Of a stretch of DNA of 64,000 bases, positions 1 through 9,099 are shown piece by piece. A program made the translations under genes and the position numbers. Under the pieces are notes generated by a model. It was not told where the DNA came from. It made no database searches and worked only from the letters and a program-made list of their open reading frames with translations. This DNA comes from JAABRB01 sp041617635 (GTDB lineage Bacteria > Pseudomonadota > Gammaproteobacteria > Burkholderiales > SG8-39): positions 1 to 64,000 of the forward strand of contig JBFJOO010000014.1 of NCBI GenBank assembly GCA_041617635.1, given 5' to 3'. Each line of letters starts with the position of its first letter. Position 1 is the first letter of the stretch.

Positions 1-189
1 ACGGCGGTGGGCGCCGGAACGACCGCGATCCTGGCGAGCTTCGTCGAGGAGTGCGAGATCGCCTACGACGCCGCGCCGGCGAATCCGGCGCTCGAGCGCA
101 ACAGCATCGTCGCGATGCGGCTCCGGCTCACGCGCGGCGGCGATAGCGTCACGCTCTACCATGAGACCCATGTCAGCAACCTGCCGTGA
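1..189 (+). CDS. MSHA minor pilin, C-terminal fragment (MshO-like)
   Basis: Only the last 62 codons are present; the gene begins before the window. The fragment is a soluble pilin-type tail with an internal pair of cysteine/tyrosine-rich strands (ECEIAYD) and ends a few bases inside the next reading frame. It has no recognisable motif of its own. The assignment to MshO, a minor pseudopilin of the MSHA pilus, rests on position: it directly precedes mshP and mshQ, in the order mshO-mshP-mshQ known from MSHA loci. Confidence 0.6.
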   Translation, partial: TAVGAGTTAILASFVEECEIAYDAAPANPALERNSIVAMRLRLTRGGDSVTLYHETHVSNLP

Positions 190-595
190 GCGCGGCTTCG
201 CCGCCATTGCCGCCGTGTTCATCCTGGTGGTGCTGGCGCTGCTCGGCGCGTTCCTGACGAACGTGTTCTCGGGGCAGCAGCGGACGCTCGCCTTCGACGT
301 GCTCGGCGCAAAGGCGCTGCAGGCCGCGCGCGCCGGCATCGAGGTCGGCACGTACCGGGCGCTGCGCAGCGCAAGCTGCCCCGCCACGAGCACCGTGGCG
401 CTCGCCGGCAATCTCGCCGGCTTCAGCGTGACGGTGCAGTGCCAGTCGAGTTCGCACGTCGAAGTCGGGCCGCCGCCGATCCGGGCGTTTCAGATCACCG
501 CCACCGCATGCAATCGTGCCGCGTGCCCGGGCGGCGCCGACGCGACCTACGTCGAGCGCGAGCTGCGCGTCACCGTCGGAGCCCCGGCGCCGTGA
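170..595 (+). CDS. mshP: MSHA biogenesis protein MshP (pilin-like)
   Basis: This is a 141-residue pilin-like protein with a short basic leader (RERGF) followed directly by one hydrophobic helix (about residues 10-32). That is the layout of a type IV prepilin, with predicted cleavage between Gly and Phe by a prepilin peptidase. The usual glutamate at position +5 is missing, as is common in MshP/PilX-type minor components. The globular part has four cysteines. An in-frame ATG at 161 is an alternative start; 170 was preferred because it gives the usual short leader. The gene overlaps the preceding pilin gene by about 20 bases, and its TGA overlaps the GTG start of mshQ. The protein probably acts in pilus initiation or as a minor pilus subunit at the inner membrane. 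Confidence 0.8.
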   Translation: MSATCRERGFAAIAAVFILVVLALLGAFLTNVFSGQQRTLAFDVLGAKALQAARAGIEVGTYRALRSASCPATSTVALAGNLAGFSVTVQCQSSSHVEVGPPPIRAFQITATACNRAACPGGADATYVERELRVTVGAPAP

Positions 596-3588
596 GCGCG
601 CGGCCGATCCGGGCCGGACTCGCGGGGGGCGTGCTCGCGCGTCTGTGCGCGATCGTCGCCCTCGTGGCGCTCACCGGGACGGCGCACGGCCAGATCACGT
701 TCGTCGCGAGCTCGAACAACGGCGTCACCAACGGCCCGGACCTCCCGCTCACCGTTCCCGCGGGGGCGGCCGTGGGCGATCTGCTGATCGGGATCATGAC
801 CGTCCGGGACCGGCCGCCCGGCAACTTGACGTCGCCCGGCGGCTGGACGCGCGTCTTCGAGCCGCCGTTGCGGACCCCGTCCTCCGGCAACGTGGATCTC
901 CTGATCGTGTTCGACTGGAAGATCGCGACCGCGGCGGACGTCATTCCCGGCACGAGCTTCACGTGGTCGTGGGGCGGCAACCGCGACGCGGCCGGGGTGA
1001 TGTTCGCTTTCCGCGGCGTCGATACGGCTGCCCCGATCGAGAGCGCGAGCTCGGTCGAGCTGGAGACTTCCGGAACCACGATCACGATTCCCGGCGTCAC
1101 AGTCGGCGGACCCGGCCGGATGCTCGTCGGCGGCGCGGCGATCCTCGCGAACACGGGCTTCACGTGGAGCGCGCCGATGACGCTGGGCGCGCAGCGGGGG
1201 CAGAATTCACTTGCCGTGACCGGCGCGTACGAGGCGACCGCAGTGGCAAGCGGACCGACGGGCTCGCGCGTCGTCACGCCCGGTGCGAGCTCGAATCGCC
1301 GGCTCGGTGTCCTGGTCGCGCTCAGGCCAGGCGGGAATCTCAGCCATTACGCGATCGATTTTCCGAACGGTGCGACCGGCATCACCTGCGAGCCCTCGCA
1401 GGTGCGCGTCACCGCCCATGACGCGAGCCACAACCCGGTGAACGTGCCGGCTGGGACCACGCTCAGCCTGACGACCTCGACCGGGACCGGCGTGTGGCTC
1501 GCGCCGCTGGTCGCCGGGACGGGGACCTGGACGCCGTCCGATCTGAACAACGGGCAGGCAACCTACGCCTGGCCGGGCGGACAATCGAGCTTCACGGCCA
1601 ATCTTCGCCACGCGACCCCCGTGACCTTGAATGTCAACGTCACGGACGGCACGCGCAGCGAAGCAGCGAGCGAAGATCCCTCGCTCACGTTTGCCGATTC
1701 GCTCTTCCGGTTCGTCGAGGGCGCGCCGACGCTCGGGAACCCGATCCTGGCCCAGATCTCCGGCAAGCCGTCGAACATCGGCTACAACACGCAGAGCCTG
1801 GTGTTGCAGGCGATCCGGACGGATCTGAGCGGTGCCTGTACGGGTGTGTTCACGGGCTTGGTGTCGGTCCAGCTCGCGTCGGAATGCGTCAATCCGGGCG
1901 CATGCCAGGCCGGACAGCAGGTCGCGTTCACCAACAATGCCGTCACGACCGCGTTGCCGCAGAACGCGGCCGGATCGGTCGGCCCGAATGCCGGGACCTA
2001 CGCCACGGCAAGCGTACTCTTCGGCGCAAATTCGCAGGCGGCGTTCAGCTTCAGCTACCCCGATGCCGGAAACATCCGGCTGCATGCCCGGGTCCGCTTC
2101 ACGCCTCCGGTCGCCGGGCTGACGTCCACCTACGGCGCGAGCGGCAACATCACCGTCCGGCCGTTCGGATTCCGCATCTCCGGCGTGCCCTCGGGCGTGA
2201 CCGGGCCGACGAGCGCGGTGTTCCGGCGCGCGGGGCAAAACTTCGATGTCACGCTGACCGCGGTCGCATGGAAGAGCGGCGACGACGCGGACGCCGACGG
2301 CGCGCCCGATTCGCAGGCGCAGATCGCCGGGAACAGCGCAACGCCGAACTTCGGCCTGGAGTCGACGCCGGCCACCGCCTCGGTCTCGCACACGCTGGCC
2401 GAGCCGGCCGGCGGCGCCGCAGGCGCGCTGTCGAACACCCTGTTCACGGGATTCAGCGCGGGCGCGCGCACCCAGACGATGACCTACAGCGAGGTCGGGA
2501 TCATCAATCTCTTCGCCACGACCGCGAACTATCTCGCGAGCGGACAGAGCGTGACGGCCGGCGCGGCGGGACTCGCGGGCGTCGGTCGGTTCATCCCCAG
2601 CCATTTCGCGCTCTCGGCGGCCACCCTGACGAATCGATCGGCGAGCGCTTGCGCCCCGGCCTCGACATTCACTTACATGAACGAGCCGCTACGGCTACAG
2701 TACACGCTCACGGCGCAGAACACCGCGAACGCGACGACGACCAACTACCGGGGAAGCTTTGCGCGGCTCGACCTCACGGCGCCGGCGTCGTTCGGCTTCG
2801 GTGCACGCGATATCGCATCGAGCACCAACCTCACTCCGCGCATCGACACTGCGCTCGGCACCACCGGCGCCTGGGGCAGCGGCGTGGCGAGCAACATCCA
2901 GGCAACGCTTTCGCTCACGCGCGCCAGCCCGGACAACCCGGACGGTCCGTTCAACCAGGTGAAGCTCGGTATCGCACCGAGCGATCCGGACACCGTGACA
3001 ATCGCGCCTGGCGCGCTCGATTTCTCGACCACCGGTGGCCCGAACGACCGTGCGCAGGTCGGAGCGGACACCCAGATCCGCTTCGGTCGGCTGCGGCTCA
3101 CGAGCGCATTCGGGTCCGAGATCGCGGCGCTGACGGTGCCCATGCAGGTCGAGTACTGGAACGGCATCGGCTTCCTGCCCAACACGCTTGACAGCTGCAC
3201 GACCCTCGCGCGGTCGGCGTTCACGCTTGCGAATTTCCAGGGCAACCTGGCGGCATGCGAGACCGCGTTCAACGCGGATCCGATCGCCTTCACCAGCGGT
3301 GCGGCCGCCCCGCAGCTCGCTGCGCCGGGTTCGGGAAACGACGGCAGCGTCGACCTGCGCGTGAATCTCGGCACCGCGTCGGGCAATGCGTGCAACGCAG
3401 TCGGCGGTCCCGGCCCGCCCGCGACGAGTGCGGCGCGCTCCTACCTGAAGGGGCGGTGGAACGCGACCGATGACGATGCCAATCCCGCCACGAATTACGA
3501 CGACGACCCGGTCGCGCGCGCCTCATTCGGGGTGTACGGTCCGGATCGCTCGTCGAATCGCTTTATTTACCGGCGCGAGAATTACTAG
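592..3588 (+). CDS. mshQ: MshQ-like large secreted protein (DUF6701)
   Basis: The protein has about 998 residues. The GTG at 592 was chosen because it overlaps the mshP stop (GTGA) and starts a clean signal peptide that ends at Ala-His-Gly before QITF; longer starts would bury that signal. The mature protein begins with a beta-rich domain (about residues 35-235), continues with an Ig-like stretch (starting near FPNGATGITC), and ends in a long cysteine-containing beta-rich region typical of the MshQ/DUF6701 family. MshQ proteins are encoded at the end of MSHA pilus loci and are thought to be secreted or exposed at the pilus tip or cell surface. The exact role is unproven. No membrane anchor follows the signal peptide. 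Confidence 0.8.
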   Translation: MSARPIRAGLAGGVLARLCAIVALVALTGTAHGQITFVASSNNGVTNGPDLPLTVPAGAAVGDLLIGIMTVRDRPPGNLTSPGGWTRVFEPPLRTPSSGNVDLLIVFDWKIATAADVIPGTSFTWSWGGNRDAAGVMFAFRGVDTAAPIESASSVELETSGTTITIPGVTVGGPGRMLVGGAAILANTGFTWSAPMTLGAQRGQNSLAVTGAYEATAVASGPTGSRVVTPGASSNRRLGVLVALRPGGNLSHYAIDFPNGATGITCEPSQVRVTAHDASHNPVNVPAGTTLSLTTSTGTGVWLAPLVAGTGTWTPSDLNNGQATYAWPGGQSSFTANLRHATPVTLNVNVTDGTRSEAASEDPSLTFADSLFRFVEGAPTLGNPILAQISGKPSNIGYNTQSLVLQAIRTDLSGACTGVFTGLVSVQLASECVNPGACQAGQQVAFTNNAVTTALPQNAAGSVGPNAGTYATASVLFGANSQAAFSFSYPDAGNIRLHARVRFTPPVAGLTSTYGASGNITVRPFGFRISGVPSGVTGPTSAVFRRAGQNFDVTLTAVAWKSGDDADADGAPDSQAQIAGNSATPNFGLESTPATASVSHTLAEPAGGAAGALSNTLFTGFSAGARTQTMTYSEVGIINLFATTANYLASGQSVTAGAAGLAGVGRFIPSHFALSAATLTNRSASACAPASTFTYMNEPLRLQYTLTAQNTANATTTNYRGSFARLDLTAPASFGFGARDIASSTNLTPRIDTALGTTGAWGSGVASNIQATLSLTRASPDNPDGPFNQVKLGIAPSDPDTVTIAPGALDFSTTGGPNDRAQVGADTQIRFGRLRLTSAFGSEIAALTVPMQVEYWNGIGFLPNTLDSCTTLARSAFTLANFQGNLAACETAFNADPIAFTSGAAAPQLAAPGSGNDGSVDLRVNLGTASGNACNAVGGPGPPATSAARSYLKGRWNATDDDANPATNYDDDPVARASFGVYGPDRSSNRFIYRRENY

Positions 3589-3625
3589 CCGGTCTCTCCC
3601 CTAGGCGCGGCGCCGATTGCGATTT

Positions 3626-3660
3626 GGCGCGGTTTGCGCGCCTCATCTCCTTGTTTGTTA
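3626..3660 (+). terminator. Possible terminator after mshQ
   Basis: A perfect 6-bp GC stem (3626-3631 with 3637-3642, loop GTTTG) lies 37 bases after the mshQ stop and is followed by a T-rich but interrupted stretch (CTCCTTGTTTGTT). It fits an intrinsic terminator that separates the mshO-P-Q unit from the mshI unit. The stem is short, so confidence is moderate. Confidence 0.4.
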
Positions 3661-3753
3661 TGGAATTCCGTCACTTTCGTGCGAGCTGGCCCACGCGCGG
3701 GTGGTGTTGCGGGATCGGGCGGGACTGACTCCCTCGTTGACCCTTAAAATTCA

Positions 3754-3782
3754 TTGACAACAATAGGTTATTTGGATAACTT
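3754..3782 (+). promoter_or_regulatory. Candidate sigma-70 promoter of the mshI operon
   Basis: A perfect TTGACA lies at 3754-3759 in a locally AT-rich stretch that stands out from the surrounding GC-rich DNA. The best -10 choices are GATAAC (3775-3780, 15-bp spacer) or TAACTT (3777-3782, 17-bp spacer); neither is strong. The position just before mshI, and after a possible terminator, suggests a separate start of transcription for mshI to mshN. Confidence 0.4.
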
Positions 3783-3815
3783 CAAGTCGGACTTTACCTC
3801 GGAGGGGTGCCGAGC

Positions 3816-4748
3816 TTGGGCTGGTTGAAGAAGAAGACCAAGGAGCCGGGATGGATGGTCATTGGCGTCGGTGGTGACCGACTCGATCTTGTTCATGGCC
3901 ACCACGCGTCGACCGGCAAGCCGCAGATTCTCCAGTTCGGGTCCCGTGAGCTCGCCGCGAGCGACGATCTCGCAAGAAGCGGTCGCGACATGGCGCTGGC
4001 ACGCTATGACTGTGCGACATTGCTCGCCCCAGGGGAGTACCAGCTCCTGCTGGTTGACGCGCCGAACGTTCCGCGCGACGAGCTGAAGACCGCGATCCGC
4101 TGGCGGGTCAAGGATCTGCTCGACTATCACGTCGACGATGCGACGCTCGACGTGCTCGACATCCCCCCGCCGAAGAACGCACCGGCACGCGGGCACTCGA
4201 TGTATGCGGTGGCTGCGCGCAACGATGTCGTGCACGGCTATATGCGTCGATTCGAAGAGGCCGTCATCCCGCTGACCGTCATCGATATTCCCGAAACCGC
4301 GCAGCGCAACATCGCCGCACTTTACGAGCGCGACGAGCGGGCAGTCGCCTTGCTGTATCTGGGTGTACGCGACGCGCTGCTAACCATCAGCGCGCAAGGC
4401 GAGCTCTACATGGCGCGGCACATCGACATCAGCGCAGCCGAGGTGGCCGCGGCGGGGATGCGCGACCGTGCAGATACGCACGAGCGCATGCTCCTCGAGC
4501 TCCAGCGCTCGCTCGACCATTTCGAGCGCCAGCACAGCGCGATCGCGATCGGGCGCGTGATGGTCGGACCCGAGGAGAAGGAGAGCGGCCTTGTGACGCA
4601 TCTGGAGCGTCACCTCGGTGTTCCGGTGGCGAGCGTGCGGCTCGCGGAAGTCCTCGACATTCCGGGCGGGGAGATGGCGCGCGACGCGGAGTGGCGGCTC
4701 TTCCACCTGGTCGGGGCCGCGCTGCGGCGCGAGACGGCGGCCCTATGA
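3816..4748 (+). CDS. mshI: MSHA biogenesis protein MshI (PilM-like)
   Basis: This actin/FtsA-fold protein of about 310 residues corresponds to PilM of type IV pili and forms the cytoplasmic ring of the inner-membrane platform. The start is decided by the ribosome site: GGAGGGG at 3801-3807 is directly against the GTG at 3807 but 8 bases from the in-frame TTG at 3816, so TTG 3816 is the better start. GTG 3807 would add three residues. No membrane segment is seen. It is the first gene of a run of seven genes, each overlapping the next; its stop overlaps the next start as ATGA. Confidence 0.8.
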   Translation: MGWLKKKTKEPGWMVIGVGGDRLDLVHGHHASTGKPQILQFGSRELAASDDLARSGRDMALARYDCATLLAPGEYQLLLVDAPNVPRDELKTAIRWRVKDLLDYHVDDATLDVLDIPPPKNAPARGHSMYAVAARNDVVHGYMRRFEEAVIPLTVIDIPETAQRNIAALYERDERAVALLYLGVRDALLTISAQGELYMARHIDISAAEVAAAGMRDRADTHERMLLELQRSLDHFERQHSAIAIGRVMVGPEEKESGLVTHLERHLGVPVASVRLAEVLDIPGGEMARDAEWRLFHLVGAALRRETAAL

Positions 4749-5410
4749 GCCAGCAGATCAATCTCTTCAACCCGCTTTTCCTGCGGCAGAAGCGCTACTT
4801 CTCCGCCTGGACGATGGTTCAGGCGCTCGGCATCATCGTAGTTGCGCTCGGCGCAATGTACGCGGTGGTATTGGTCCAGATGAGCGCGCTTGACGCGCAG
4901 CGGGTCGCTACCGAGACACAAGGCGCCGAGACGCGCGCGCGACTCGCCGAGCTCACGGCCCAGACGAAGGGGCGTGGGAAGAGCGCCGCGCTCGCCGATG
5001 AGCTGCGGCGCGCCGAGAACGCGCTCAAGGAACAGCAACTGCTCCTCGAAGCGCTGCGCGATGGATCGCTCGGTGACACCGGCGGATTTTCGAGCTACCT
5101 CACCGCGTTCGCGCGCCGGCCGCTCGAGGGTCTCTGGCTGACCGGCGTGACGGTCTCTGCGGGCGGTACCACAATCGACCTGAGCGGCCGCGCAGTGCGG
5201 CCCGAGCTCGTGCCGGCCTATATCCAGATGCTGAACGGCGAGCCGGCACTGCGCGGACGCGCGTTCGGCGAGCTGCGGCTGAGCGTCCGGGAGGCGACGC
5301 CGGAAGCGGGCTCGAAGGCTCAATCGCAGCCGCCGGCGCACGCCGTACGACTCGTCGAATTCACGCTGAAGGGCGTGCGGGCGGACGCGAAATCGGGGCG
5401 CGGATCATGA
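4745..5410 (+). CDS. PilN-like MSHA platform protein
   Basis: The protein has 221 residues. A short cytoplasmic N-terminus (QQINLFNP, resembling the PilN motif that docks into PilM) precedes one membrane helix at about residues 23-45, then a coiled-coil stretch (about 48-105) and a small periplasmic alpha/beta domain. This is the PilN layout. With the PilO-like MshJ it should form the inner-membrane alignment complex. The ATG at 4745 overlaps the mshI stop by four bases, which favours it over the longer upstream frame. Confidence 0.8.
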   Translation: MSQQINLFNPLFLRQKRYFSAWTMVQALGIIVVALGAMYAVVLVQMSALDAQRVATETQGAETRARLAELTAQTKGRGKSAALADELRRAENALKEQQLLLEALRDGSLGDTGGFSSYLTAFARRPLEGLWLTGVTVSAGGTTIDLSGRAVRPELVPAYIQMLNGEPALRGRAFGELRLSVREATPEAGSKAQSQPPAHAVRLVEFTLKGVRADAKSGRGS

Positions 5411-6063
5411 AGGAGATGTGGACCCGCTACGCGGAGCGCATCGACGCGATGACGCTGCGCGAGCGCGCCATGATCTTCGTCGCGGCGGCGGCCGTCATCA
5501 TCCTGGTCTTGTATGTCGGCCTGATCTCCCCGAAGCTCGAGCGGCAGCGCCGCATGACCAGCGAGATTTCCCAGCAGCAGGGCGCGCAGCGCGCGCTCAA
5601 CAGCGAGGTCCAGAAGCTCCTTCAGGCGAGCACGGTCGATCCGGACGCCGCCACGCGCGCGCAGCTTGCCGAGATCAAGAGCCGGCTCGAGGCAAACGAG
5701 CGCACGTTGAAAGGGCTGAATGCTAGCATCGTGCCGCCGGATCGCATCCGCGGACTGCTCGCGAGCCTGATCACGCGCGAGCGGGGCCTGGAGCTGGTCG
5801 AGTTGAAGACGCTGCCGCTCGCGCCGTTGCTGCCCGCAACCGGAATCGCGAGGGCATCCGAGTCGCAGGTCTATCGCCACGGCGTCGAGCTCACCCTGCG
5901 GGGCACGTACCTCGATCTCCTGCGCTACCTGGATGGGCTGGAAGATCTCTCGTACCAGATGTACTGGGGTCGGGTCGAGCTCGCGGCCACGGACTATCCG
6001 GCGGTCACCATGAAGCTCACGGTGTACACGATCAGCCTGGACCGCGCATGGATCACCGTATGA
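5407..6063 (+). CDS. mshJ: MSHA biogenesis protein MshJ (PilO-like)
   Basis: The protein has 218 residues, with one membrane helix at about residues 21-40, a long coiled coil (about 45-110) and a periplasmic ferredoxin-like domain, as in PilO. PilN- and PilO-type proteins pair through their coiled coils to link the cytoplasmic ring with the secretin. The start overlaps the previous stop (ATGA at 5407-5410) and the end overlaps mshK. Confidence 0.82.
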   Translation: MKEMWTRYAERIDAMTLRERAMIFVAAAAVIILVLYVGLISPKLERQRRMTSEISQQQGAQRALNSEVQKLLQASTVDPDAATRAQLAEIKSRLEANERTLKGLNASIVPPDRIRGLLASLITRERGLELVELKTLPLAPLLPATGIARASESQVYRHGVELTLRGTYLDLLRYLDGLEDLSYQMYWGRVELAATDYPAVTMKLTVYTISLDRAWITV

Positions 6064-6431
6064 GACTGCGCATGGTCATCAACTCCCTGCTCGCGCTCCT
6101 CGCTTGTCTGGGCGCCAGCGCGCAGGCTCAGGCCCTCGTCGATCCGATGCGCCCGGCGACCCTGGCGCCTGCGGGCGGCGCGCCGGCGGCCGGACCGGCC
6201 CTGCACTCGATCTATATCTCGACGGCGCAGCGTTACGCGCTGATCGACGATACCAAGGTCTCGATCGGCGATCGATTCCGCGGCGCGCGTGTCGTGGCCA
6301 TCACGGAGACAGAGGTCACGCTGCGCGGCGACGAAGGCACGATGGTGGTCAAGCTCTTCCCCGACGTCGAGAAGCGAATACTTGAGCGCAGCGGACGCGG
6401 GGTTTCCGGGGGAGGGGCCAGGACGAAATGA
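6060..6431 (+). CDS. mshK: MSHA biogenesis protein MshK (PilP-like)
   Basis: This is a small protein of about 123 residues with an N-terminal signal peptide (cleavage near AQAQA) followed by a VDPMRPA motif typical of MshK and a PilP/GspC-type beta domain (YALIDDTKVSIGDRF). It is expected to be periplasmic and to contact the secretin. An in-frame ATG at 6048 lies upstream, but 6060 gives the same ATGA overlap as its neighbours and was chosen. Confidence 0.8.
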   Translation: MRLRMVINSLLALLACLGASAQAQALVDPMRPATLAPAGGAPAAGPALHSIYISTAQRYALIDDTKVSIGDRFRGARVVAITETEVTLRGDEGTMVVKLFPDVEKRILERSGRGVSGGGARTK

Positions 6432-8212
6432 AGTGGGTCACGACAATTCTCGTCGCCGGCGTGCTGGTTGGCTGCAATATTCCACCGCGCCCGAACGCGC
6501 TCGATCCCGAGCTCCAGGGCGTGCTGAACGAGGCCGAACGCTCGGGTGGCGGCAAGAGCGCCAGCGAGGCGGCCGCGACCCAGGCCCTGATTCCGCCGCT
6601 GCGCGTGGAGCTGCCCACCGTGGAAGGCCGGCCGATCGAGCAGCGCTTCGACCTCGCCGTGAGCAACGCGCCTGCCCAGCAGGTCTTCATGGCGATCGTG
6701 TCCGGAACGCGCTACAGCATGCTGGTTCATCCGGAAGTCGCGGGTACGATCTCGGTGACGCTGAAAGATGTCACGGTGATCGAGGCGCTCGACTCGATCC
6801 GCGAGATCTATGGCTACGAGTACAAGATCGAGGGCACGCGGATCTACATTCAGCCCATCACGCTGCAGACCCGCGTGTTCAAGGTCAACTATCTCATCGG
6901 GCAGCGCGTCGGCCGGACCGATGTCCGCATCACCTCCGGCTCGGTCTCCGACGCGCCGAATCCGGTGCTCGGGGCAGGGGGTGCGGCAGGCGCGGCACTC
7001 GGTGTCGCGACGGCGGCCGGCGCCGCTCAAGCGGGTGGGCAAGCAGGGCGCGTCACCGCTTCGGCCCGGGTCGAGACGTCCACCCGGACCGATTTCTGGG
7101 ACCAGCTCGGCGAGACGCTCCGATCGATCATCGGCACCGAGCGTGGCCGCCAGGTCATCGTCAATGCACAGGCCAATGTGCTCGTCGTCAAGGCGCTTCC
7201 CGCCGAGATCAGGAACATCGAGAAGTACCTGGAGGCGATCCAGGTCTCGATCGATCGCCAGGTCATGCTCGAGGCGAAGATCGTCGAAGTCCAGCTCGGC
7301 AACGAGTTCCAGGCGGGGATCAACTGGGCGGCGTTTCCGAGCAACCACTTCTCGGCCGGCTTGATCGGTCCCCGCACCACGCTCTCGACCACCGGCGCCC
7401 TGACTTCGCCGAACCTGTCGGCCAACCCCACCGGGCGGTCGATCGCCAATACCACCACGGACAACAAGTTCCTGCAGACGATCAGCGGGTTCACCAATTT
7501 TCCCGGCGTGTCGCTTTTCGGGCTCGCGTTCCAGACCGGGAATTTCGCGGCGCTGCTTGAGTTTCTCGAGGGCCAGGGCAGCGTGCAGGTGCTGTCCAGC
7601 CCGCGCATCGCAACGCTCAACAATCAGAAGGCCGTCCTGAAGGTCGGCAACGACGAGTTCTTCATCACCAACGTGAGCGGCGGAACGTCGGGCACCAACG
7701 TCGGCGCGGTCAACACCGGAACGACCAGCTTCCCCACCCTGACCCTGCAGCCTTTCTTCTCCGGCGTGGCCCTGGACATCACGCCCCAGATCGACAGCGA
7801 GGGCGGCATCGTCCTGCACATCCACCCACAGGTGAGCGAGGTGGTGCAGCAGGAAAAGCGCATCAATCTGGGTCAGGTGTTCGGGGGCGAAGTCACCCTG
7901 CCGACCGCGCGCAGCAGCGTGAGCGAGACCGACAGCGTGGTGAAGGTCGCCGACGGCAACATCGTCGCGATCGGCGGCCTGATGCGCAGCCAGAGCATCG
8001 ACCAGCGGACCGGCCTGCCCTTCGTGCAGGACATTCCCGGAATCGGACACCTGTTCTCGAACCGCGCGCGGGTCGCCAAGAAGACTGAACTGGTGATTCT
8101 CATCAAGCCAACTGTGATCAAGTCGAGCGCGGACTCCGCCGCGGACGTCGCGGCGACCCGGGAGCGCATGTTCAACATGCTGCCGCCCGCCGCGCCGGGG
8201 AGGACTCCATGA
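6428..8212 (+). CDS. mshL: MSHA secretin MshL
   Basis: This 594-residue outer-membrane secretin forms the pore for pilus exit. It starts with a lipoprotein signal (LVGC, cysteine near residue 16), continues with an N0/STN-type domain (about 75-155) and an N1-like domain, and ends with the secretin barrel domain (about 390-585), including the typical VLSSPRIATLNNQKAVL and VADGNIVAIGGLM segments. A Gly/Ala-rich insert (about 175-205) separates the periplasmic domains. The lipid anchor suggests it does not need a separate pilotin. The start and end both overlap neighbours as ATGA. Confidence 0.92.
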   Translation: MKWVTTILVAGVLVGCNIPPRPNALDPELQGVLNEAERSGGGKSASEAAATQALIPPLRVELPTVEGRPIEQRFDLAVSNAPAQQVFMAIVSGTRYSMLVHPEVAGTISVTLKDVTVIEALDSIREIYGYEYKIEGTRIYIQPITLQTRVFKVNYLIGQRVGRTDVRITSGSVSDAPNPVLGAGGAAGAALGVATAAGAAQAGGQAGRVTASARVETSTRTDFWDQLGETLRSIIGTERGRQVIVNAQANVLVVKALPAEIRNIEKYLEAIQVSIDRQVMLEAKIVEVQLGNEFQAGINWAAFPSNHFSAGLIGPRTTLSTTGALTSPNLSANPTGRSIANTTTDNKFLQTISGFTNFPGVSLFGLAFQTGNFAALLEFLEGQGSVQVLSSPRIATLNNQKAVLKVGNDEFFITNVSGGTSGTNVGAVNTGTTSFPTLTLQPFFSGVALDITPQIDSEGGIVLHIHPQVSEVVQQEKRINLGQVFGGEVTLPTARSSVSETDSVVKVADGNIVAIGGLMRSQSIDQRTGLPFVQDIPGIGHLFSNRARVAKKTELVILIKPTVIKSSADSAADVAATRERMFNMLPPAAPGRTP

Positions 8213-9099
8213 TCTACCTATCGCACTTCGGGTTGCGCGAGGCCCCGTTCGGGATCACGCCCGACACGACCTTCTACTACTCGTGTTCGGCGATGCAGCA
8301 GGGCCTCAACACGCTGCTCGTCGCGGTGGACAATGGCGAGGGCTTCATCAAGATCACCGGCGAGGTGGGCACGGGCAAGACCCTGCTGTGTCGCAAGCTG
8401 CTCGCCACCCTCGGCCCGGAGTACACGACTGCGTACCTTCCGAACCCCTCGGTGCGTCCGCTGACCCTGATCCGCGCGATCGCCGAGGAGCTGCAGCTGA
8501 ACTGGGAGGCGGCGCTCGACCAGCACCATCTGCTGCGGATCATCCGCGAGGCGCTCCTCGAGCACGCGGCGGCCGGGCGGCGGGTGCTGCTGTGCGTGGA
8601 CGAGTCACAGGCGATGCCGATCGAGACGCTCGAGACGGTGCGCCTGCTTACCAACCTCGAGACCGAAAAACGCAAGCTGCTCCAAGTGGTGCTCTTCGGA
8701 CAGCCGGAGCTCGACGAGAAGCTCGCGCGCCCCGAGATCCGCCAATTGCGCCAGCGGATCACCTTCGAGTTCCGGTTGACGGCCCTCACGCGGCAGGAAG
8801 TCAGGCATTACCTCTCCCACCGGATGGCTGTCGCGGGTTACGCGGGGGGCGAGGTTTTCACGCGCGCCGCCGCCCGCGTGATCTTTCGGGCCAGCCGCGG
8901 CGTGCCGCGGCTGGTGAACATCATCGCGAACAAGGCGCTGATGCTCGCATTCGGCCACGGCGGACGACGCGTGGGCTGGGGTGACGTGCGAGCGGCAATC
9001 CGGGACACGCCGGCCGCGCGCCTCGCACAGCCGGCCTGGGTCTGGCTCGCGATGGCGTGTGTCACGGGCACGAGCCTCGGATGGGCGTTGCTGCGATGA
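8209..9099 (+). CDS. mshM: MSHA biogenesis ATPase MshM (ExeA-like)
   Basis: This 296-residue AAA ATPase has a Walker A motif (GEVGTGKT, residues 51-58), a Walker B motif (LLCVDES, about 128-134) and the ExeA/MshM N-terminal sequence (YLSHFGLREAPFGITPD). A hydrophobic C-terminal segment (WVWLAMACVTGTSLGWAL) may anchor it in the inner membrane. In the related ExeA system this type of ATPase helps assemble the secretin through peptidoglycan. The last four bases overlap mshN. Confidence 0.88.
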   Translation: MIYLSHFGLREAPFGITPDTTFYYSCSAMQQGLNTLLVAVDNGEGFIKITGEVGTGKTLLCRKLLATLGPEYTTAYLPNPSVRPLTLIRAIAEELQLNWEAALDQHHLLRIIREALLEHAAAGRRVLLCVDESQAMPIETLETVRLLTNLETEKRKLLQVVLFGQPELDEKLARPEIRQLRQRITFEFRLTALTRQEVRHYLSHRMAVAGYAGGEVFTRAAARVIFRASRGVPRLVNIIANKALMLAFGHGGRRVGWGDVRAAIRDTPAARLAQPAWVWLAMACVTGTSLGWALLR